Shown piece after piece: positions 44,444 through 54,765 of a stretch of 64,000 nt of DNA. The translations under genes were made by a program, and so were the position numbers. Under the pieces are notes generated by a model that saw only the letters and a list, made by a program, of their open reading frames with translations, was not told the origin of the DNA and did no database searches. Origin of the DNA: Prochilodus magdalenae (taxonomy: Eukaryota; Chordata; Actinopteri; Characiformes; Prochilodontidae); the NCBI GenBank assembly GCA_024036415.1, contig JAMWET010000550.1, positions 121,001 to 185,000 on the forward strand. Direction: 5' to 3'. How positions within the stretch are numbered: the stretch's first letter is position 1; each line of letters starts with the position of its first letter.

Positions 44444-45213
44444 TGAATTGACAATAAACTGGACTGGGCTAAGAACACTGACGCCCTCTACAAGAAGGGC
44501 CAAAGTCGTCTCTATTTTTTGAGGCGTCTGAGGTCCTTCAACATCTGCAGGACTATGCTAAGGATCTTCTATGAGTCTATGGTGGCCATCCTATACGCTG
44601 TTGCATGCTGGGGCAGCAGGCTGAGGGTGGCAGACGCCAACTGACTTAATAAACTGATCCGCAAAGCCAGTGATGTTGTGGGTGTGGAGCTGGACTCGCT
44701 GATGGCAGTGTCTGAGAGGAGGACGCTGTCTAAGCTGCAGACCATCATGGATAACGGCTCCCATCCTCTCTATCACACAGTGATGAGACACAGGAGCACA
44801 TTTAGTGCAAGACTCATCCAGCCAAAATGCACTACAGAACGTCACAGGAGGTCATTCCTACCTGTGGCTATCAGACTTTATAACTCCTCCCTTAGAGCAC
44901 GACACCATTCACACGTACAGTAATAGCAGTAAAACAATAATTTAATTATGTGTGCGACAACTCAAAATGTGCAATAATTTTTCTGACTTCTGAACACTTA
45001 CTGTTGTTAACAGTACATCTGTACTTATTTTTATATTATAGCCACAGCCACTTTACTTTTTGTGTACTTTTTTACTTTTTTACTATATATGTGTACATAT
45101 TGCAAAATTTCTCTTTTGTTGTAAATTATTATTGTTTATTCTGAATGGTTGCTACTGTAAAAACGGCAATTTCCCCCTGGGATCAATAAAGTATTTCTGA
45201 TCTGATCTGATCT
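44444..45213 (+). mobile_element. 5'-truncated L2-like LINE
   Basis: The fragment starts abruptly inside the C-terminal part of ORF2, has a 3' untranslated region, and ends in CCCCTGGGATCAATAAAGTA followed by a short (TCTGA)n tail. Strong 5' truncation and a short tandem tail are usual for L2/CR1-clade LINEs. It lies between two GT-rich arrays, as if it had inserted into one. Confidence 0.85.
44450..44926 (+). pseudogene. LINE ORF2 C-terminal region, one nonsense codon
   Basis: From GAC at 44450 the plus strand encodes about 158 residues in one frame: DNKLDWAKNTDALYKKGQSR near the start, then FLRRLRSFNICRTMLR, a YESMVA/ILYAVACWGS stretch, ELDSLMAVSERRTLSK, and PKCTTERHRRSFLPVAIRLY before the stop. 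This is the region that follows the reverse transcriptase in teleost L2-like elements. The only break is TGA at 44642-44644, where relatives usually have an arginine. CGA to TGA is the expected result of CpG methylation decay, so the copy is fairly young. The catalytic YADD part and the endonuclease are missing through 5' truncation. It has no function as a protein. Confidence 0.8.
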
Positions 45214-45277
45214 GAAAGTGTGTGTGTGTGTTTGAGTGTGTGTTTGTGTGTGTGTGAGTGCGTGTGTGTGTGTTTGA

Positions 45278-45318
<41 letters not shown>

Positions 45319-46437
45319 TGAGTGTGTGTGTGTGTGTGTTTGAGAGTGTGTGTGTGTGCATGTGAGTGCGTAAGTGTGTGTGTGTTTGAGTGTGTGTGTG
45401 TGTGTGTGTGTGTGCGTGCGCATGTATGTATGTGTGTGTGTGTGTGTGTGTTTGAATGTGTGTGTGTGTGTGCGTGTGTGTGTGTGTGTTTGAGTGTATA
45501 TGTGTGAGTGCGTAAATGTGTTTGAGTGTGTGCGTGTGCGTGTTTGAGTGTGTGTGTGTGTGTGCGTGCGTAAGTGTGTGTGTGTTTGAGTGTGTGTGCG
45601 CGTGTGTGTGAGTGCGTAAGTGTGTGTGTGTTTGAGTGTGTGTGTGTGTGCGTGTGTGTGTGTTTGAGTGTGAGTGTGTGTAAGTGTGTGTGTGTGTGTG
45701 TGCGTGGGTGTTTGTGTGTGTGTGTTTGAGAGTGTGTGTGTGTGCATGTGAGTGCGTAAGTGTGTGTGTGTTTGAGTGTGTGTGTGTGTGTGTGTGTGTG
45801 CGTGCGCATGTATGTGTGTGTGTGTGTGTGTTTGAATGTGTGTGCGTGTGTTTGAGTGTGTATGTGTGAGTGCGTGTGTGTGTGTGTGTGTGTTTGAGTG
45901 TATATGTGTGAGTGCGTAAATGTGTTTGAGTGTGTGCGTGTGCGTGTTTGAGTGCGTGTGTGTGTTTGAATGTGTGTGTGTGTGTGTGTGTGTTTGAGAG
46001 TGTGTGCATGTGAGTGCGTAAGTGTGTGTGTGTTTGAGTGTGTGTGTGTGTGCGTGCGCATGTATGTATGTGTGTGTGTGTGTGTGTGTGTTTGAATGTG
46101 TGTGTGTGTGTGCGTGTGTTTGAGTGTGTATGTGTGAGTGCGTGTTTGAGTGTATATGTGTGAGTGCGTAAATGTGTTTGAGTGTGTGCGTGTGCGTGTT
46201 TGAGTGTGTGTGTGCATGCGTAAGTGTGTGTGTGTTTGAGTGTGTGTGCGCGTGTGTGTGAGTGCGTAAGTGTGTGTGTGTGTTTGAGTGTGTGTGTGTG
46301 TGCGTGTGTGTGTGTGCGTGGGTGTTTGAGTGTGTGTGTGTGTGTGCGTGTGTGTGTTTGAGTGTGAGTGTGTGTAAGTGTGTGTGTGTGTGTTTGAGTG
46401 TGTGTGTGTGCGTGTGTTTGAGTGTGCGTGTGTGTGC
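45214..46437 (+). repeat. 1.2-kb GT-rich array with duplicated blocks
   Basis: Built from GTGT runs separated by TTTGAG, TTTGAATG, GAGTGCGTAA and GCGTGCGCATGTATG. Long blocks recur: the sequence TTTGAGAGTGTGTG with GTGAGTGCGTAAG occurs at about 45338, 45725 and 45992, and GCGTGCGCATGTATG at about 45413, 45801 and 46052, so the array grew by block duplication of roughly 250-390 bp. The very long minus-strand frames (THTHTH peptides of up to 452 codons) are artefacts. Confidence 0.95.
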
Positions 46438-47352
46438 GTTTTGAAAAGATTCATGTGTGTTTGTTTTCCCGCTCCGGCTGGCATGACTGACCAAGCGTTA
46501 CAAATAGAAGGGCAGTTTTAATTGGACACAGACGCATGGTACATGAATGCTGCTTCCTAATGTTTGTCTATGATTATAATGGCTTCTTATAATTGCCCTA
46601 TTTATCTGTGTAATACACTATTGAATGCACCTAGAGCAATTCCAGCTATTCTGCTGATTATGAACGAGGCCAGCAGTGTGTAATTACTGAGGACACGGCT
46701 GCCTTACTTTTCATTTGCTGCTTTTGTTTTTAATTCATTGGCTTTGAATCTTATTTCCCGTATTGTACAGTATGTGTGCTGTGTCCGCCACATTGTACAG
46801 TATGTGTGCTGTATTTCTGTCTGCCTGCTTGTGTCTTTCTATGAAAGGCCCTCTCATGCGTTATTAGCTAATGGGCATGCTTTTTTTAGGTAGGGTGTTG
46901 TGTTATGTTAGAGCAAAACTAGATCCATGTTTGCAGTATGGACCTCCTCTAACTGCTAGCTGGTATCCTAGCTCCTGTTTTTAATTGTTATAATGTTAAG
47001 CTTTGACTTGTATATAGTAGAATATGATTGAAATTAAATTGTTTAAGTCCTATTACACTATTTGAAAGCACACACCCTTTATACTGTGCAAAACAACTGA
47101 AGAATATTGATGATGTAACATGACTTGGAATCCAATCTTACTATTTTATTATGCCATAAAGTTAAGAATGTTTTTTTGTTAACCTATAAAGTTGTCGTTT
47201 TAGAGGTTTCGTCCCAAAAGCTACGATATACACAGTTACACAATACACGTTATTGTGACCTATTATTTTAACCTATATTACTATTTCCACTTTTAATGGC
47301 AGCAGCATGTAGCTCATGAAGAAAGTCACTTGTTGTGACCACTTGAGGTGGC
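46438..47352. other. Unique DNA; possibly conserved block at 46560-46760
   Basis: The stretch with ATTATAATGGCTTCTTATAA, CAGCAGTGTGTAATTACTGA and GTTTTTAATTCATTGG is repeat-free and AT-rich, as many conserved non-coding elements are. A 21-bp direct duplication ATTGTACAGTATGTGTGCTG occurs at 46763 and 46793. No gene. Confidence 0.35.
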
Positions 47353-47775
47353 TTGGTGGGTATACAAGATGTGCAATCGGCTGTCTGCACAAATATCCCT
47401 CTTTGCAGTCATGGGTATAAGGGGCATTACATGCTGATTGTCTTCTCTTGGGCAGATGGAATTTTCAGCAAGACAATGCAACATATCACAAGTCTACAAC
47501 TGTCCGACACTGGTTGGAAGCGCACGACCAAGGCCCTGGCCCCCTTATTCTCCAGACTTGAACCCAAACAAGCATTTGTGGGACAAACTTGAGGGTCAGG
47601 TTTGATCTATAGATCATCCCTCACGCGCCCTCCAGTACCTGTAGGATGCACCGTAGCCAGCATGGCTCCAGATACCCATGACAACCTACCTGGAGCTTAT
47701 TGAGTCACTCCCAGCCCATCTAGCTGCTGTCTATGCTGCACACACGGGTTACTGAATATTAGCTGGTGGTCATAA
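47353..47775 (+). pseudogene. Tc1-like transposase relic, family E
   Basis: The plus strand at about 47457 encodes WNFQQDNATYHKST, the block with the second catalytic Asp, then VRHWLEAHDQGPGPLIL. After a frameshift comes DLNPNKHLWDKLEGQV, the block that should hold the catalytic Glu. Here the usual PIEHLW is NKHLW, so Glu is replaced by Lys. The C-terminal MTTYLELIESLPAHLAAVYA matches Tc1 transposase tails. Stops, a frameshift and the lost Glu show it is dead. It is different in sequence from families A-D. Confidence 0.75.
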
Positions 47776-48232
47776 TAATGTGGCTCGACTGTGTAACTAG
47801 TACTTTAAATTAGTTCACACTGTGAACCCCTCCCCATGCTATATAAACTATATAGAGAGCCTGTAAATGACCACAACCACTATGCAGGGGCAATTTAGCA
47901 TCTCCAACTTACCTGACTGCATGTCATTGAACATACAATCTCCTTGGTAACCTTGGTCACCCGGCCGGAGTATCAGACCTGGACTCATTGCAGTGGGTGA
48001 CAATGCTACGTGATACTGTGCCCGAATCCTAAATAAGGTTAAAAACTGTATTTTAAAAACACCGTTCTACATTTCCATGTCGCTACAAACCACAAAGAGT
48101 TTTGGTCAGTTGTCAGAACCTTATTTTAGCCACACCCCTTAATCCTAAAGCAGGAAGTGAGACTGCATCCCTGTCCCCCATAACCACATGACGACAAGCT
48201 AGATGCTACTGATTTGAAGATTTAAATTCCTT
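47776..48232. other. Unique DNA
   Basis: No gene. TATATAAACTATATAGAGA near 47858 echoes 43123 (CCATATAGACTATATAAAG), which suggests a weakly related dispersed sequence. Confidence 0.4.
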
Positions 48233-48482
48233 GTTGATCTCACAGTGGGGAAATTTAGTCTCCGCATTTAACCCATCCGTGAAGTGAAACACCACGAACA
48301 CACTAGGGGGCAGTGAGCACACTTACCCGGAGCGGTGGGCAGCCCTATCCACGGTGAGCAGTTAGGGGTTAGGTGCCTTGCTCAAGGGCACCTCAGTTAT
48401 TACTGTAGGTTTAGGGAATCAAACCGGCAACCCTCCGGTCACAAGGCTGGTTCCCTAACTTTCAGCCCACGACTGCCCCAAT
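48233..48482 (-). mobile_element. tRNA-derived SINE, minus strand
   Basis: The reverse complement of the SINE at 10.9 kb. GCATTTAACCCATCC (tail side) comes first, then GGTGCCTTGCTCAAGGGCAC, then GAATCAAACCGGCAACCCTC, the inverted B-box region, then GGGCAGTCGTGG-type start read backwards. RNA polymerase III direction is minus. Confidence 0.8.
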
Positions 48483-48504
48483 CATCTAAGTGTTCTATTA
48501 CCAA

Positions 48505-48585
48505 TTAATTGGAGCGTGATTCAAACCTGGGCCGCTAGGTTAATAGCGCAATGCCTAGCCCATTGGGCTAACCAGCCACTGACAA
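48505..48585 (-). mobile_element. tRNA-like sequence, probably a SINE head or tRNA pseudogene
   Basis: On the minus strand TGGCTGGTTAGCCCAATGGG is A-box-like and CAGGTTTGAATC is B-box-like, about 40 bases apart as in tRNAs. CGCTA/TAGCG could form an anticodon-type stem, but the loop size is wrong and the acceptor stem does not pair well. I therefore do not call a functional tRNA. Confidence 0.4.
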
Positions 48586-48852
48586 CGTGTTTGAGAATCT
48601 GAAAATCAGTGTGTAATTAAGAATTTTCACCACTGAACCATTTTCATTAATTTTTGTTAATTTATGTCTTAATAACGAATCTTTATCCAGTACTTGTAAC
48701 TCGTAGTTAATTTTTGTAAGTTCAGTTAAATAGCTTTGCAGTGCATTGAAAGGACATCTAAATAGCTTTGCAGTGCATTAAAAGGTGTTTTGATTGTTGA
48801 TAAAAGACGTCATAGGTGGTCACAAACTGTCTTGTAGAGCTGCTGTAGGGCC

Positions 48853-49253
48853 CAGTTGTTACCGAGGACAAGACAAGGAGACCGGATGGAAGTGCAAGTA
48901 TTTAATGACAACGGATCAAAACTAAAAACACTAGAACAACTAAGAAACAAAACACCACTGAGCAAACAGGAAACAGAAACAACTAACAGAGACAAACAAC
49001 TGACATGAAGACAAAGCCAAGCAAGAACAAAGGGCACAACATGGAGTATAAAACAACAAGAGCTAACGAGAGACACCTGGGAGGGGAAACAGGTGAGGGG
49101 CCTGACAAGAGGGCGGAGACAGGAGGAGCAAAAGACCAAAACAAACAGAAGCACATGGAACAGAACAACAAAGAGCACATGGACATATAACAGAGAGCCA
49201 GAGAAGACAGACAAACACAAACATGAGCAGGACAGGGCAGAATGTGACAACTG
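48853..49253 (-). mobile_element. LTR-like repeat G copy 2
   Basis: On the minus strand it runs from CAGTTGTCACATTCTGCC to CTCGGTAACAACTG. The ends are 10-bp inverted repeats with one mismatch and contain TGT...ACA as LTRs do. ATTAAATACTTGCAC near the end supplies a polyadenylation-like signal. The interior matches 40375-40735. It could be a solo LTR or a DNA element; no target duplication was seen. Confidence 0.6.
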
Positions 49254-49442
49254 TATTAAATGTACAAAGGATCAGGCTTAGGTTCATGCTCAGTAAAGCC
49301 TATATGAATCAGTTAAACAATGGAATGATCTGCCATTGGATCAGGTCATCCCTAGTTGCGACCAAACCTTGGGTAGTGTGATTGTTTTAGTTGTGACAAA
49401 ATGCATAATTTGAATGTTCTATTTGAATGAAATCATGCATTA

Positions 49443-49560
49443 TTGTGGTTGGTGTAGCTCAGCGCATAACACCACTACCCACCAGGGAGTCACCACCACA
49501 TGTAGGAGACTGGGTTCGAATCCTGGTCTGGGTGACTATCCTGTGCTACACCAATAAGAG
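49443..49560 (+). mobile_element. tRNA-derived SINE head
   Basis: GGTGTAGCTCAGCGCATAAC has an A-box-like TAGCTCAGCG, and GGTTCGAATCC at 49513-49523 is a good B box. The eight bases GGTGTAGC at 49451 are perfectly complementary to GCTACACC at 49545, closing the tRNA-like region. This is a different SINE type from the copies at 10.9 and 48.2 kb. Confidence 0.7.
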
Positions 49561-49751
49561 TCCTTGGGCAAGATTTCTAACACTACATTGGCCCACCTGT
49601 AATATGATTAACCTTGTACTATATAACATTTTACATTTACCTGACACTTTTATCCAGAGTGACTTACAAGGTTAATCATATTACAGGTGGGCCAATGTAG
49701 TGTTAGGAATCTTGCCCAAGGACTCTTATTGGTGTAGCACAGGATAGTCAC
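49532..49751. repeat. Near-perfect inverted repeat, 87-bp arms, 46-nt loop
   Basis: The left arm 49532-49618 (begins GTGACTATCCTGTGCTACAC) and the right arm 49665-49751 are reverse complements with a single mismatch by eye (TTTCTAAC versus TTCCTAAC). The loop contains CATTTACCTGACACTTTTAT and CCAGAGTGACTTAC, a common fish repeat start. A transcript would fold into a long, almost perfect duplex. It probably arose from two head-to-head SINE-related copies. Confidence 0.92.
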
Positions 49752-49760
49752 ATTATAAAC

Positions 49761-50690
49761 AAACATTATGAACTATCACTTTGAAGCAGATTTGTAGAAT
49801 GGCCCATATTTGAGATATATATGTGATGTGAGGTATGTAGTGTGAAACCCTTAGAACCTTCTAGATCTTCTCTATGTTTCTGCAACCTAAACAGCTCCAA
49901 GTGTCTGAAAAGTGAAACAAAAATAGCTGTGTGTAATTTTTGGTACCTAGATAAATTGGAAGTGACAGAGGAATCAATGGGAGGGAACAGTTTGGAGAGA
50001 GAAAGTTACTCCAGGCCTTTGGGAGGATGTCACTGACTGTGAATAGAAGCTGTAGTCTGACGAGGCTTCACTCAGCTGCTGGGAAAGTGTGAGCTATGTG
50101 ATGGATTTCTACTGAAATAGTCACTGTAACTCTGCTTTGACTGACCTGAAGGCTGAACTCTGATAGTCACGGTTTGCCACTGTACGTATATATATGGCCT
50201 TGTGGAGAGACATAATAATATAGAGCATTTGGGTGATGTATGTGGGTGTACAGCGCTGCAATCAACACCTTACGCTCTAGCCACTTTCTTTTTCTGTCTC
50301 TCGCCCCATCCTTGCTCTTTTTCTCCTTTCCTTTCCTCATGAAGCCCTGCTCATGCGTTCCGAATGGATCAGCACACACAGCCATTACAGAACCACTCCC
50401 ACATGCTCCTCAACACAAATACATATTTCACCTCCATACAAACCGCACAAATAGCTGGTGTGCGTATACGCACGTGTTCACGCGTTGGTGTATGTCAGAG
50501 AGAGGCGAGAAAGACGCTCTGTGTGTGATACTAAAAGAGGAAAAGTCAGAAAGAGGAAAAAATGGAAAGAGAAGGACACGAGGGCAACATAATTCAACTC
50601 GATGTTGCAGTAAATGTCAAGTAATATGCTTTTTCTGCCTCCCTGTTGCTACAGATTGCCCTGAAGCTGCTTTCTGTCATCTTTCTCTCT
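49761..50690. other. Unique DNA, no gene recognised
   Basis: A 186-codon plus-strand frame (50240-50800) runs from complex sequence into a CT tract. Its first part (MWVYSAAINTLRSSHFLF) has no known domain. I do not support a gene. Confidence 0.45.
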
Positions 50691-50693
50691 CTC

Positions 50694-50765
50694 AGTCGCC
50701 CTCTTTCTCTCTCTCTCTCACTTTCCCTTTCTTTCTCTCTCTCTCTCCCTCTCTGTCTGTGTGGG
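50694..50765 (+). repeat. CT-rich tract
   Basis: CTCTTTCTCTCTCTCTCT with TTCC interruptions. Confidence 0.85.
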
Positions 50766-51884
50766 TAGAGTGCTTGTGTGAAGGTGAATGCCAGCTTTGA
50801 CCACTTCCCAGAATTTCTTCCCACCACCTAACAGACTGACATCAGTGAGGTTATCACAGTGGCTGTGTCTGCCTCTGTGTTCTTTGTCTGCAGTGTCTCT
50901 GGAGGAACATTTCTGGTTTATAGACGAGGAAAACCCCCTTGCATGCTGAAGGTGAAGTATGCTGGCAGGCTTTTCCATTGGTCAATGCAACAGAAAGAAT
51001 TAGGTAATGTTACTGCAGTGGGACTCTTATGGTACCTAATGCTAATAGCTAAACTTAAGGCAGAATTATGTATTATGTAATGAATTATGCGCATGTACAA
51101 TGTTTATCATTTTATATTTAATGTTTTCATTGAACCCCTCAAAGTTATGTCAGTTACGGGTAACACAAGCATATAAAATCGTCTCACATGTTTAAATGCT
51201 TCTTCATACACCTTCATGACCTCTAGGTGATTAATATCTCCTGGGGTTATGACTTTTACCAGTCAGCTCAACTTTATTCATGAAATTATTTTTAGTAATG
51301 AATATATAATTATAAAGTAACCGACCGCACAGACTTTCCTGAGTTAACTCAACTTCTTAGTTTAATCTAGTTCTCTTTTGTGCTCCTCTAGGCTTTTTCA
51401 GTCCTGTTGCCCCACTTGCACCACCTGCATTGACTCCATTATTATTTTATGCATTATAGAAAGGATAAATAAATGTTTTGTCTTGGAAAGACTGTACGGT
51501 AACGTGACGCAACTGTCTAATAATTCATTTCATCCCATGAGGCCATTGTTAATCTAAAACCCAGCAAAGCCACCTCTGTCCATGTCTGGAAGTCCGGAAT
51601 GTGTGATGGGATTATAGGATTGAAAGAATTACAGCTAGAGGGGAAACGAGTAAAGGAATGAAGTCTGTGTTGTTTATCTAGCTGACATATAGAACTAGAA
51701 AGGGAGGTTGGGAGAACTGTTGACGGAGGAAGTAACTTCTGGCTTATTTGGGGTAAGTGTAAGTAGTTGGGTGAAGTCCTGTGTGCTCAGGTTAACTCGA
51801 GAAGCGCAGTGTAATCAGTTACTTTATAATTTTTAGATGAGCTGACGTCTCTTTTTTTCATTTTCCCTTTTTTTTTTTTTACAG
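50766..51884. other. Unique DNA upstream of the exon candidate
   Basis: No gene was established. A weak exon-like stretch at 50894-50951 was considered and not accepted. The last 35 bp (51850-51884) are a polypyrimidine tract ending TTTTACAG that would act as the acceptor of the exon candidate, with a branch-like CTGAC at 51842. Confidence 0.5.
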
Positions 51885-51942
51885 TGAAACCCGCTGGAAT
51901 CTTTACTGATGCAAGAGTGCACAGTCTGTAAAAACTGCTGAC

Positions 51943-51986
51943 ATGGAAGGGACATCGGACGGGACTAAAATAACTAAGGAACACCG
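51943..51986 (+). CDS. Candidate first coding exon, partial (MEGTSDGTKITKEHR)
   Basis: The segment 51885-51986 has both exon signals. A long polypyrimidine tract ending TTTTTTTACAG precedes it and CACCG|GTGAGA follows. Inside, ACTGCTGACATGG supplies a start with A at -3 and G at +4. An in-frame TGA at 51907 upstream fits a 5' untranslated part. All three frames are blocked before the ATG, so it cannot be an internal coding exon; only a start-codon exon or a non-coding exon is possible. The encoded start is MEGTSDGTKITKEH plus two bases of the next codon (phase 2). I do not recognise the protein. No downstream exon was found in the window, so it could also be a chance combination of signals. 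Confidence 0.3.
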
Positions 51987-52862
51987 GTGAGAATTACATC
52001 TCCTCATGTAAAAGCAACCCTGTGTGCTATACAGTGAAAACACATAAGCAAGTCTGTTTGATACTTGATGATACGGGTGCCTGCACATCCTCAAACTGCT
52101 TCAACACTGGTTCACCTGCCTTACAGTTCACGCAGTTCCTCTCGTATTCATACTAAGAGACCATCACTGTAGGCTTCTAACACCAGGCGCCAGGCTTCAG
52201 TGGTAACAGCGGCTGATTTTATGGTTTCTCTTTGTTCTCATGAAAGGCCTCTCGCAGTAGTTATCAGTTATCACTGGTCAACTTAAATACTTCCTTCCAA
52301 TGGGAAGTCAAAGCTGCATGTTAAAGGTATTGGAATAGGGATCAAGTGTGATGTTAGACATGTGTGAATGATTACATCACTGTAGGTCAATTGTGTTCTT
52401 ATAATAGAAGAATTCCATTACTTTTAAATAGATGTATATTTAAATAAAGACCTTTAATGTAGTTATAACTACACTAGTTATAAAACCCGTTTAACTCTTT
52501 TCAGAAGTAGCATCAACAACAGTTTTCTCCATATGTCATCCATGGCAGTGGTAATATCTACAATTCACTATTAAAGCCAGTAGTAATAATTATGACCATG
52601 GTTGGAGTTGTAATGATGTGTTAATACACACTGTTTTATCACCCATGAAGAGAGTTGGCTGCAAATTTGTGTTTGTGATCAATTATTAAAACTATTACAT
52701 AGTTAGTTTAGAATTCCTGTGGTGACATAATGTAAGTCTATTTTTGATATTACAAGAAGATGTTGAATTTCAATAGAAGTTTGAGGTGAACACCTCACTG
52801 TTATTTATACAGCCATTTAACATCTTTTCACATCATTTTACATGTTTCATTATTAGATATAA
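51987..52862. other. Unique DNA, intron-like if the exon candidate is real
   Basis: AT-rich sequence with no recognised repeat or exon, up to the Tc1 fragment. Confidence 0.5.
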
Positions 52863-53425
52863 GCCAGAAGAATAGGTTCCATCATGTTGTGGGGCTGTGT
52901 GGCCAGTACAGGGACTGGGAATCTTGTTGAAGTTGAGGGACGCATGGATTCCAATCAATATCAGCAGATTCTGAAGACCAATGTCCAGAAATCAGTGACA
53001 AAGCTGAAGCTGCACCGGGGCTGGATCTTCCAACAAGACAACGACCCTAAACACTGCTCAAAATCTACTAATGCATTCATGCAGAGGAACAAGTACAACA
53101 TTCTGGAATGGCCATCTCGGTCCCCAGACCTGAATATTATTGAAAATCTGTGGTGTCACTTAAAGAGAGCTGTCCATGCTCGGAAATCATCAAACCTGAA
53201 TGAAGTAGAGATGTTTTGTAAAGAAGAATGGTCTAAAATACCTTCAGCCACAATCCAGACTCTCATTAGAAGCTATAGGAAGCGTTTAGAGGCTGTTATT
53301 TCTGTGAAAAGAGGATCTACTAAATATTGAGTTAAGGTTTTTTTTTTTTGTTGCGCAAATTTATGCACCTGCCTACTTTTGTTTAGACAATTATTGCACA
53401 CTTTCTGTAAATCATATAAACTTCA
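52863..53425 (+). mobile_element. 5'-truncated Tc1-like transposon, family D
   Basis: The fragment begins inside the catalytic domain and runs past the stop codon into the family's 3' region (GTTTAGACAATTATTGCACA). The helix-turn-helix part and left terminus are absent. This family is unrelated in detail to A-C and is the least decayed transposase in the window. Confidence 0.85.
52869..53330 (+). pseudogene. Tc1-like transposase, C-terminal half with DD34E residues
   Basis: An uninterrupted frame carries IGSIMLWGC, then GWIFQQDNDPKH with the second catalytic Asp, then EWPSRSPDLNIIENLW with the catalytic Glu 34 residues later. This is the DD34E spacing of Tc1 transposases, which cut and paste the element at TA sites. 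It ends in KRLEAVISVKRGSTKY followed by TGA, the normal C-terminus. The first Asp (FSDES motif) and the DNA-binding domain are missing because the copy is truncated at the 5' side. About 150 codons remain of the usual ~340. The lack of stops suggests a rather recent insertion, but the protein could not transpose anything. Confidence 0.9.
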
Positions 53426-54228
53426 TATATGCATATTGTTGTACTGGTTTTACTCTTAGTGTTTGTGTTGCAGGCCTTTGGCCTACCCTCCATTGTGGTG
53501 TAAATCTTTCTTATACCCCATGGTTAATCACTCAGACACAATGTTGTTGCCACCCTGCTTTACATGAAGTGGTTCAGTCCCAGCAGTGAGTTGTGAGTGT
53601 TTACATTTTGCTCCTCTTTTAGCCGACATTTAATCAATGCAGGTAAACTTTGAGCAAGCTATTCACACTAAATCAGTTGTCCCTTTCCATGGCTGGTGCC
53701 AACTCCCAACTGAAGAAGGAGGTGAGCAGCACTGTGTTGAATGACATGTCAGTCAGCAGAATTGCAGGGGGGTTGCGGGAAATTTTTTTCCCCTTTTCCT
53801 TATTGTGAAAAAAATTAAACAATGATTAAATTCTTCCAGTAATACAAATTAATCGCCTAATTATTTTTCCACAATCCACTCTCAAATAGAAAGTGTTTTA
53901 CAAACTGTGTGTTGGGTATTAGCCCTGAATCAAATAATCAGTTTTACTGTGCAGAATACTGCATGCTTGTCTGCACTGTGTGTATGTTTTCAGGGCTGGT
54001 GTGCCCTGTGGTGGGGGGTGGAGGGGCATTTAAGCTGTAAACCTATTAGCTTTATGTTCCTTTTATACTTAGCTACTAGAACATAAACATTTCATGTTGA
54101 ATGTTGAAGTCATTTAGTGTAATTCCCTTGGATTCCTTAAGTACACATTACTCAATCAAGTGCCCTAGAAGCTACTTAACAAGGTTGCATTGAATCAATT
54201 GAAATAACATACGTGTGTAAAGCCAACA
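53426..54228. other. Unique DNA
   Basis: No gene. A short T-rich and A-rich stretch near 53785-53830 is the only low-complexity part. Confidence 0.5.
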
Positions 54229-54765
54229 TAAGATCATCAGACAAAAATACGTCGTATGACTAAATCATACCTAGCAGTGTGTGATACCTTCATAAGCATA
54301 AACAGCAGCTGTGATTCAGTTTGGCATGGACTGGACAGGTTTCTGGATGTAGGCCACATCAAAATTCAGACACTCTTTCATCAAAGAGTTGTGCAGTTGG
54401 GCCAGGTAGATTTGGTGTATGCCTTCCCTGCCACAATTCTGAGGGGAATTCCCTGTAGACTGGGATTTTAGCCACTGCTGGTAGACCCATGTGACTGCAC
54501 ACTTCCTTACACCTGCAGATTCAGATACTTCCCTCACACTATGGTCTTTGGCCACGCCCAGATGCAGTCACTCCTTATAGCCAATCATTAACATCTGCTC
54601 TGGAGCCATGTGGAACGAGACAGTCACTGCACTGTACCACCTCTTCACAGTCTATAAATCCTATCGTACGCATCCCGGGTATTTAGAGACTGATCATCCT
54701 CATGTAGCGCCACCTGTAGGAGCCTGGAGTTACTGGAGTTACTACCACCTTAAACACTCAAGGTG
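54229..54765 (-). mobile_element. Deleted Tc1-like transposon, family B copy 4
   Basis: The most complete family B copy. The plus-strand left end TAAGATCATCAGACAAAAAT is the inverted form of the TGTCTGATGAGCTTA end at 16.5 kb. On the minus strand one frame of 79 codons joins MAKDHSVREVSESAGVRKC and VYQQWLKSQSTGN (helix-turn-helix) to QLHNSLMKECLNF and YIQKPVQSMPN (C-terminus) without a stop. The catalytic domain deletion is therefore in frame here, which gives a small DNA-binding-like peptide. Whether it is ever expressed is unknown. Confidence 0.85.

Noticed and set aside
45136..46494. 452-codon and 433-codon minus-strand frames
   Set aside because: They are translations of the GT-rich array (His-Thr peptides). 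Two phases are open at once and no gene signals are present.
48505..48585. Functional tRNA gene
   Set aside because: A- and B-box-like parts exist, but the acceptor stem and anticodon loop do not fold properly.
48810..49250. 146-codon Cys/Leu/Val-rich frame that looks like a membrane protein
   Set aside because: It is the translation of the LTR-like repeat G, with a parallel frame in the second copy at 40.3-40.7 kb.
50240..50800. 186-codon frame
   Set aside because: Half of it is CT-tract translation and the rest has no known motif.
50894..50951. Possible internal exon between TGTCTGCAG and AAGGTGAAG
   Set aside because: Weak donor, short, no recognisable peptide in any open frame and no partner exon.
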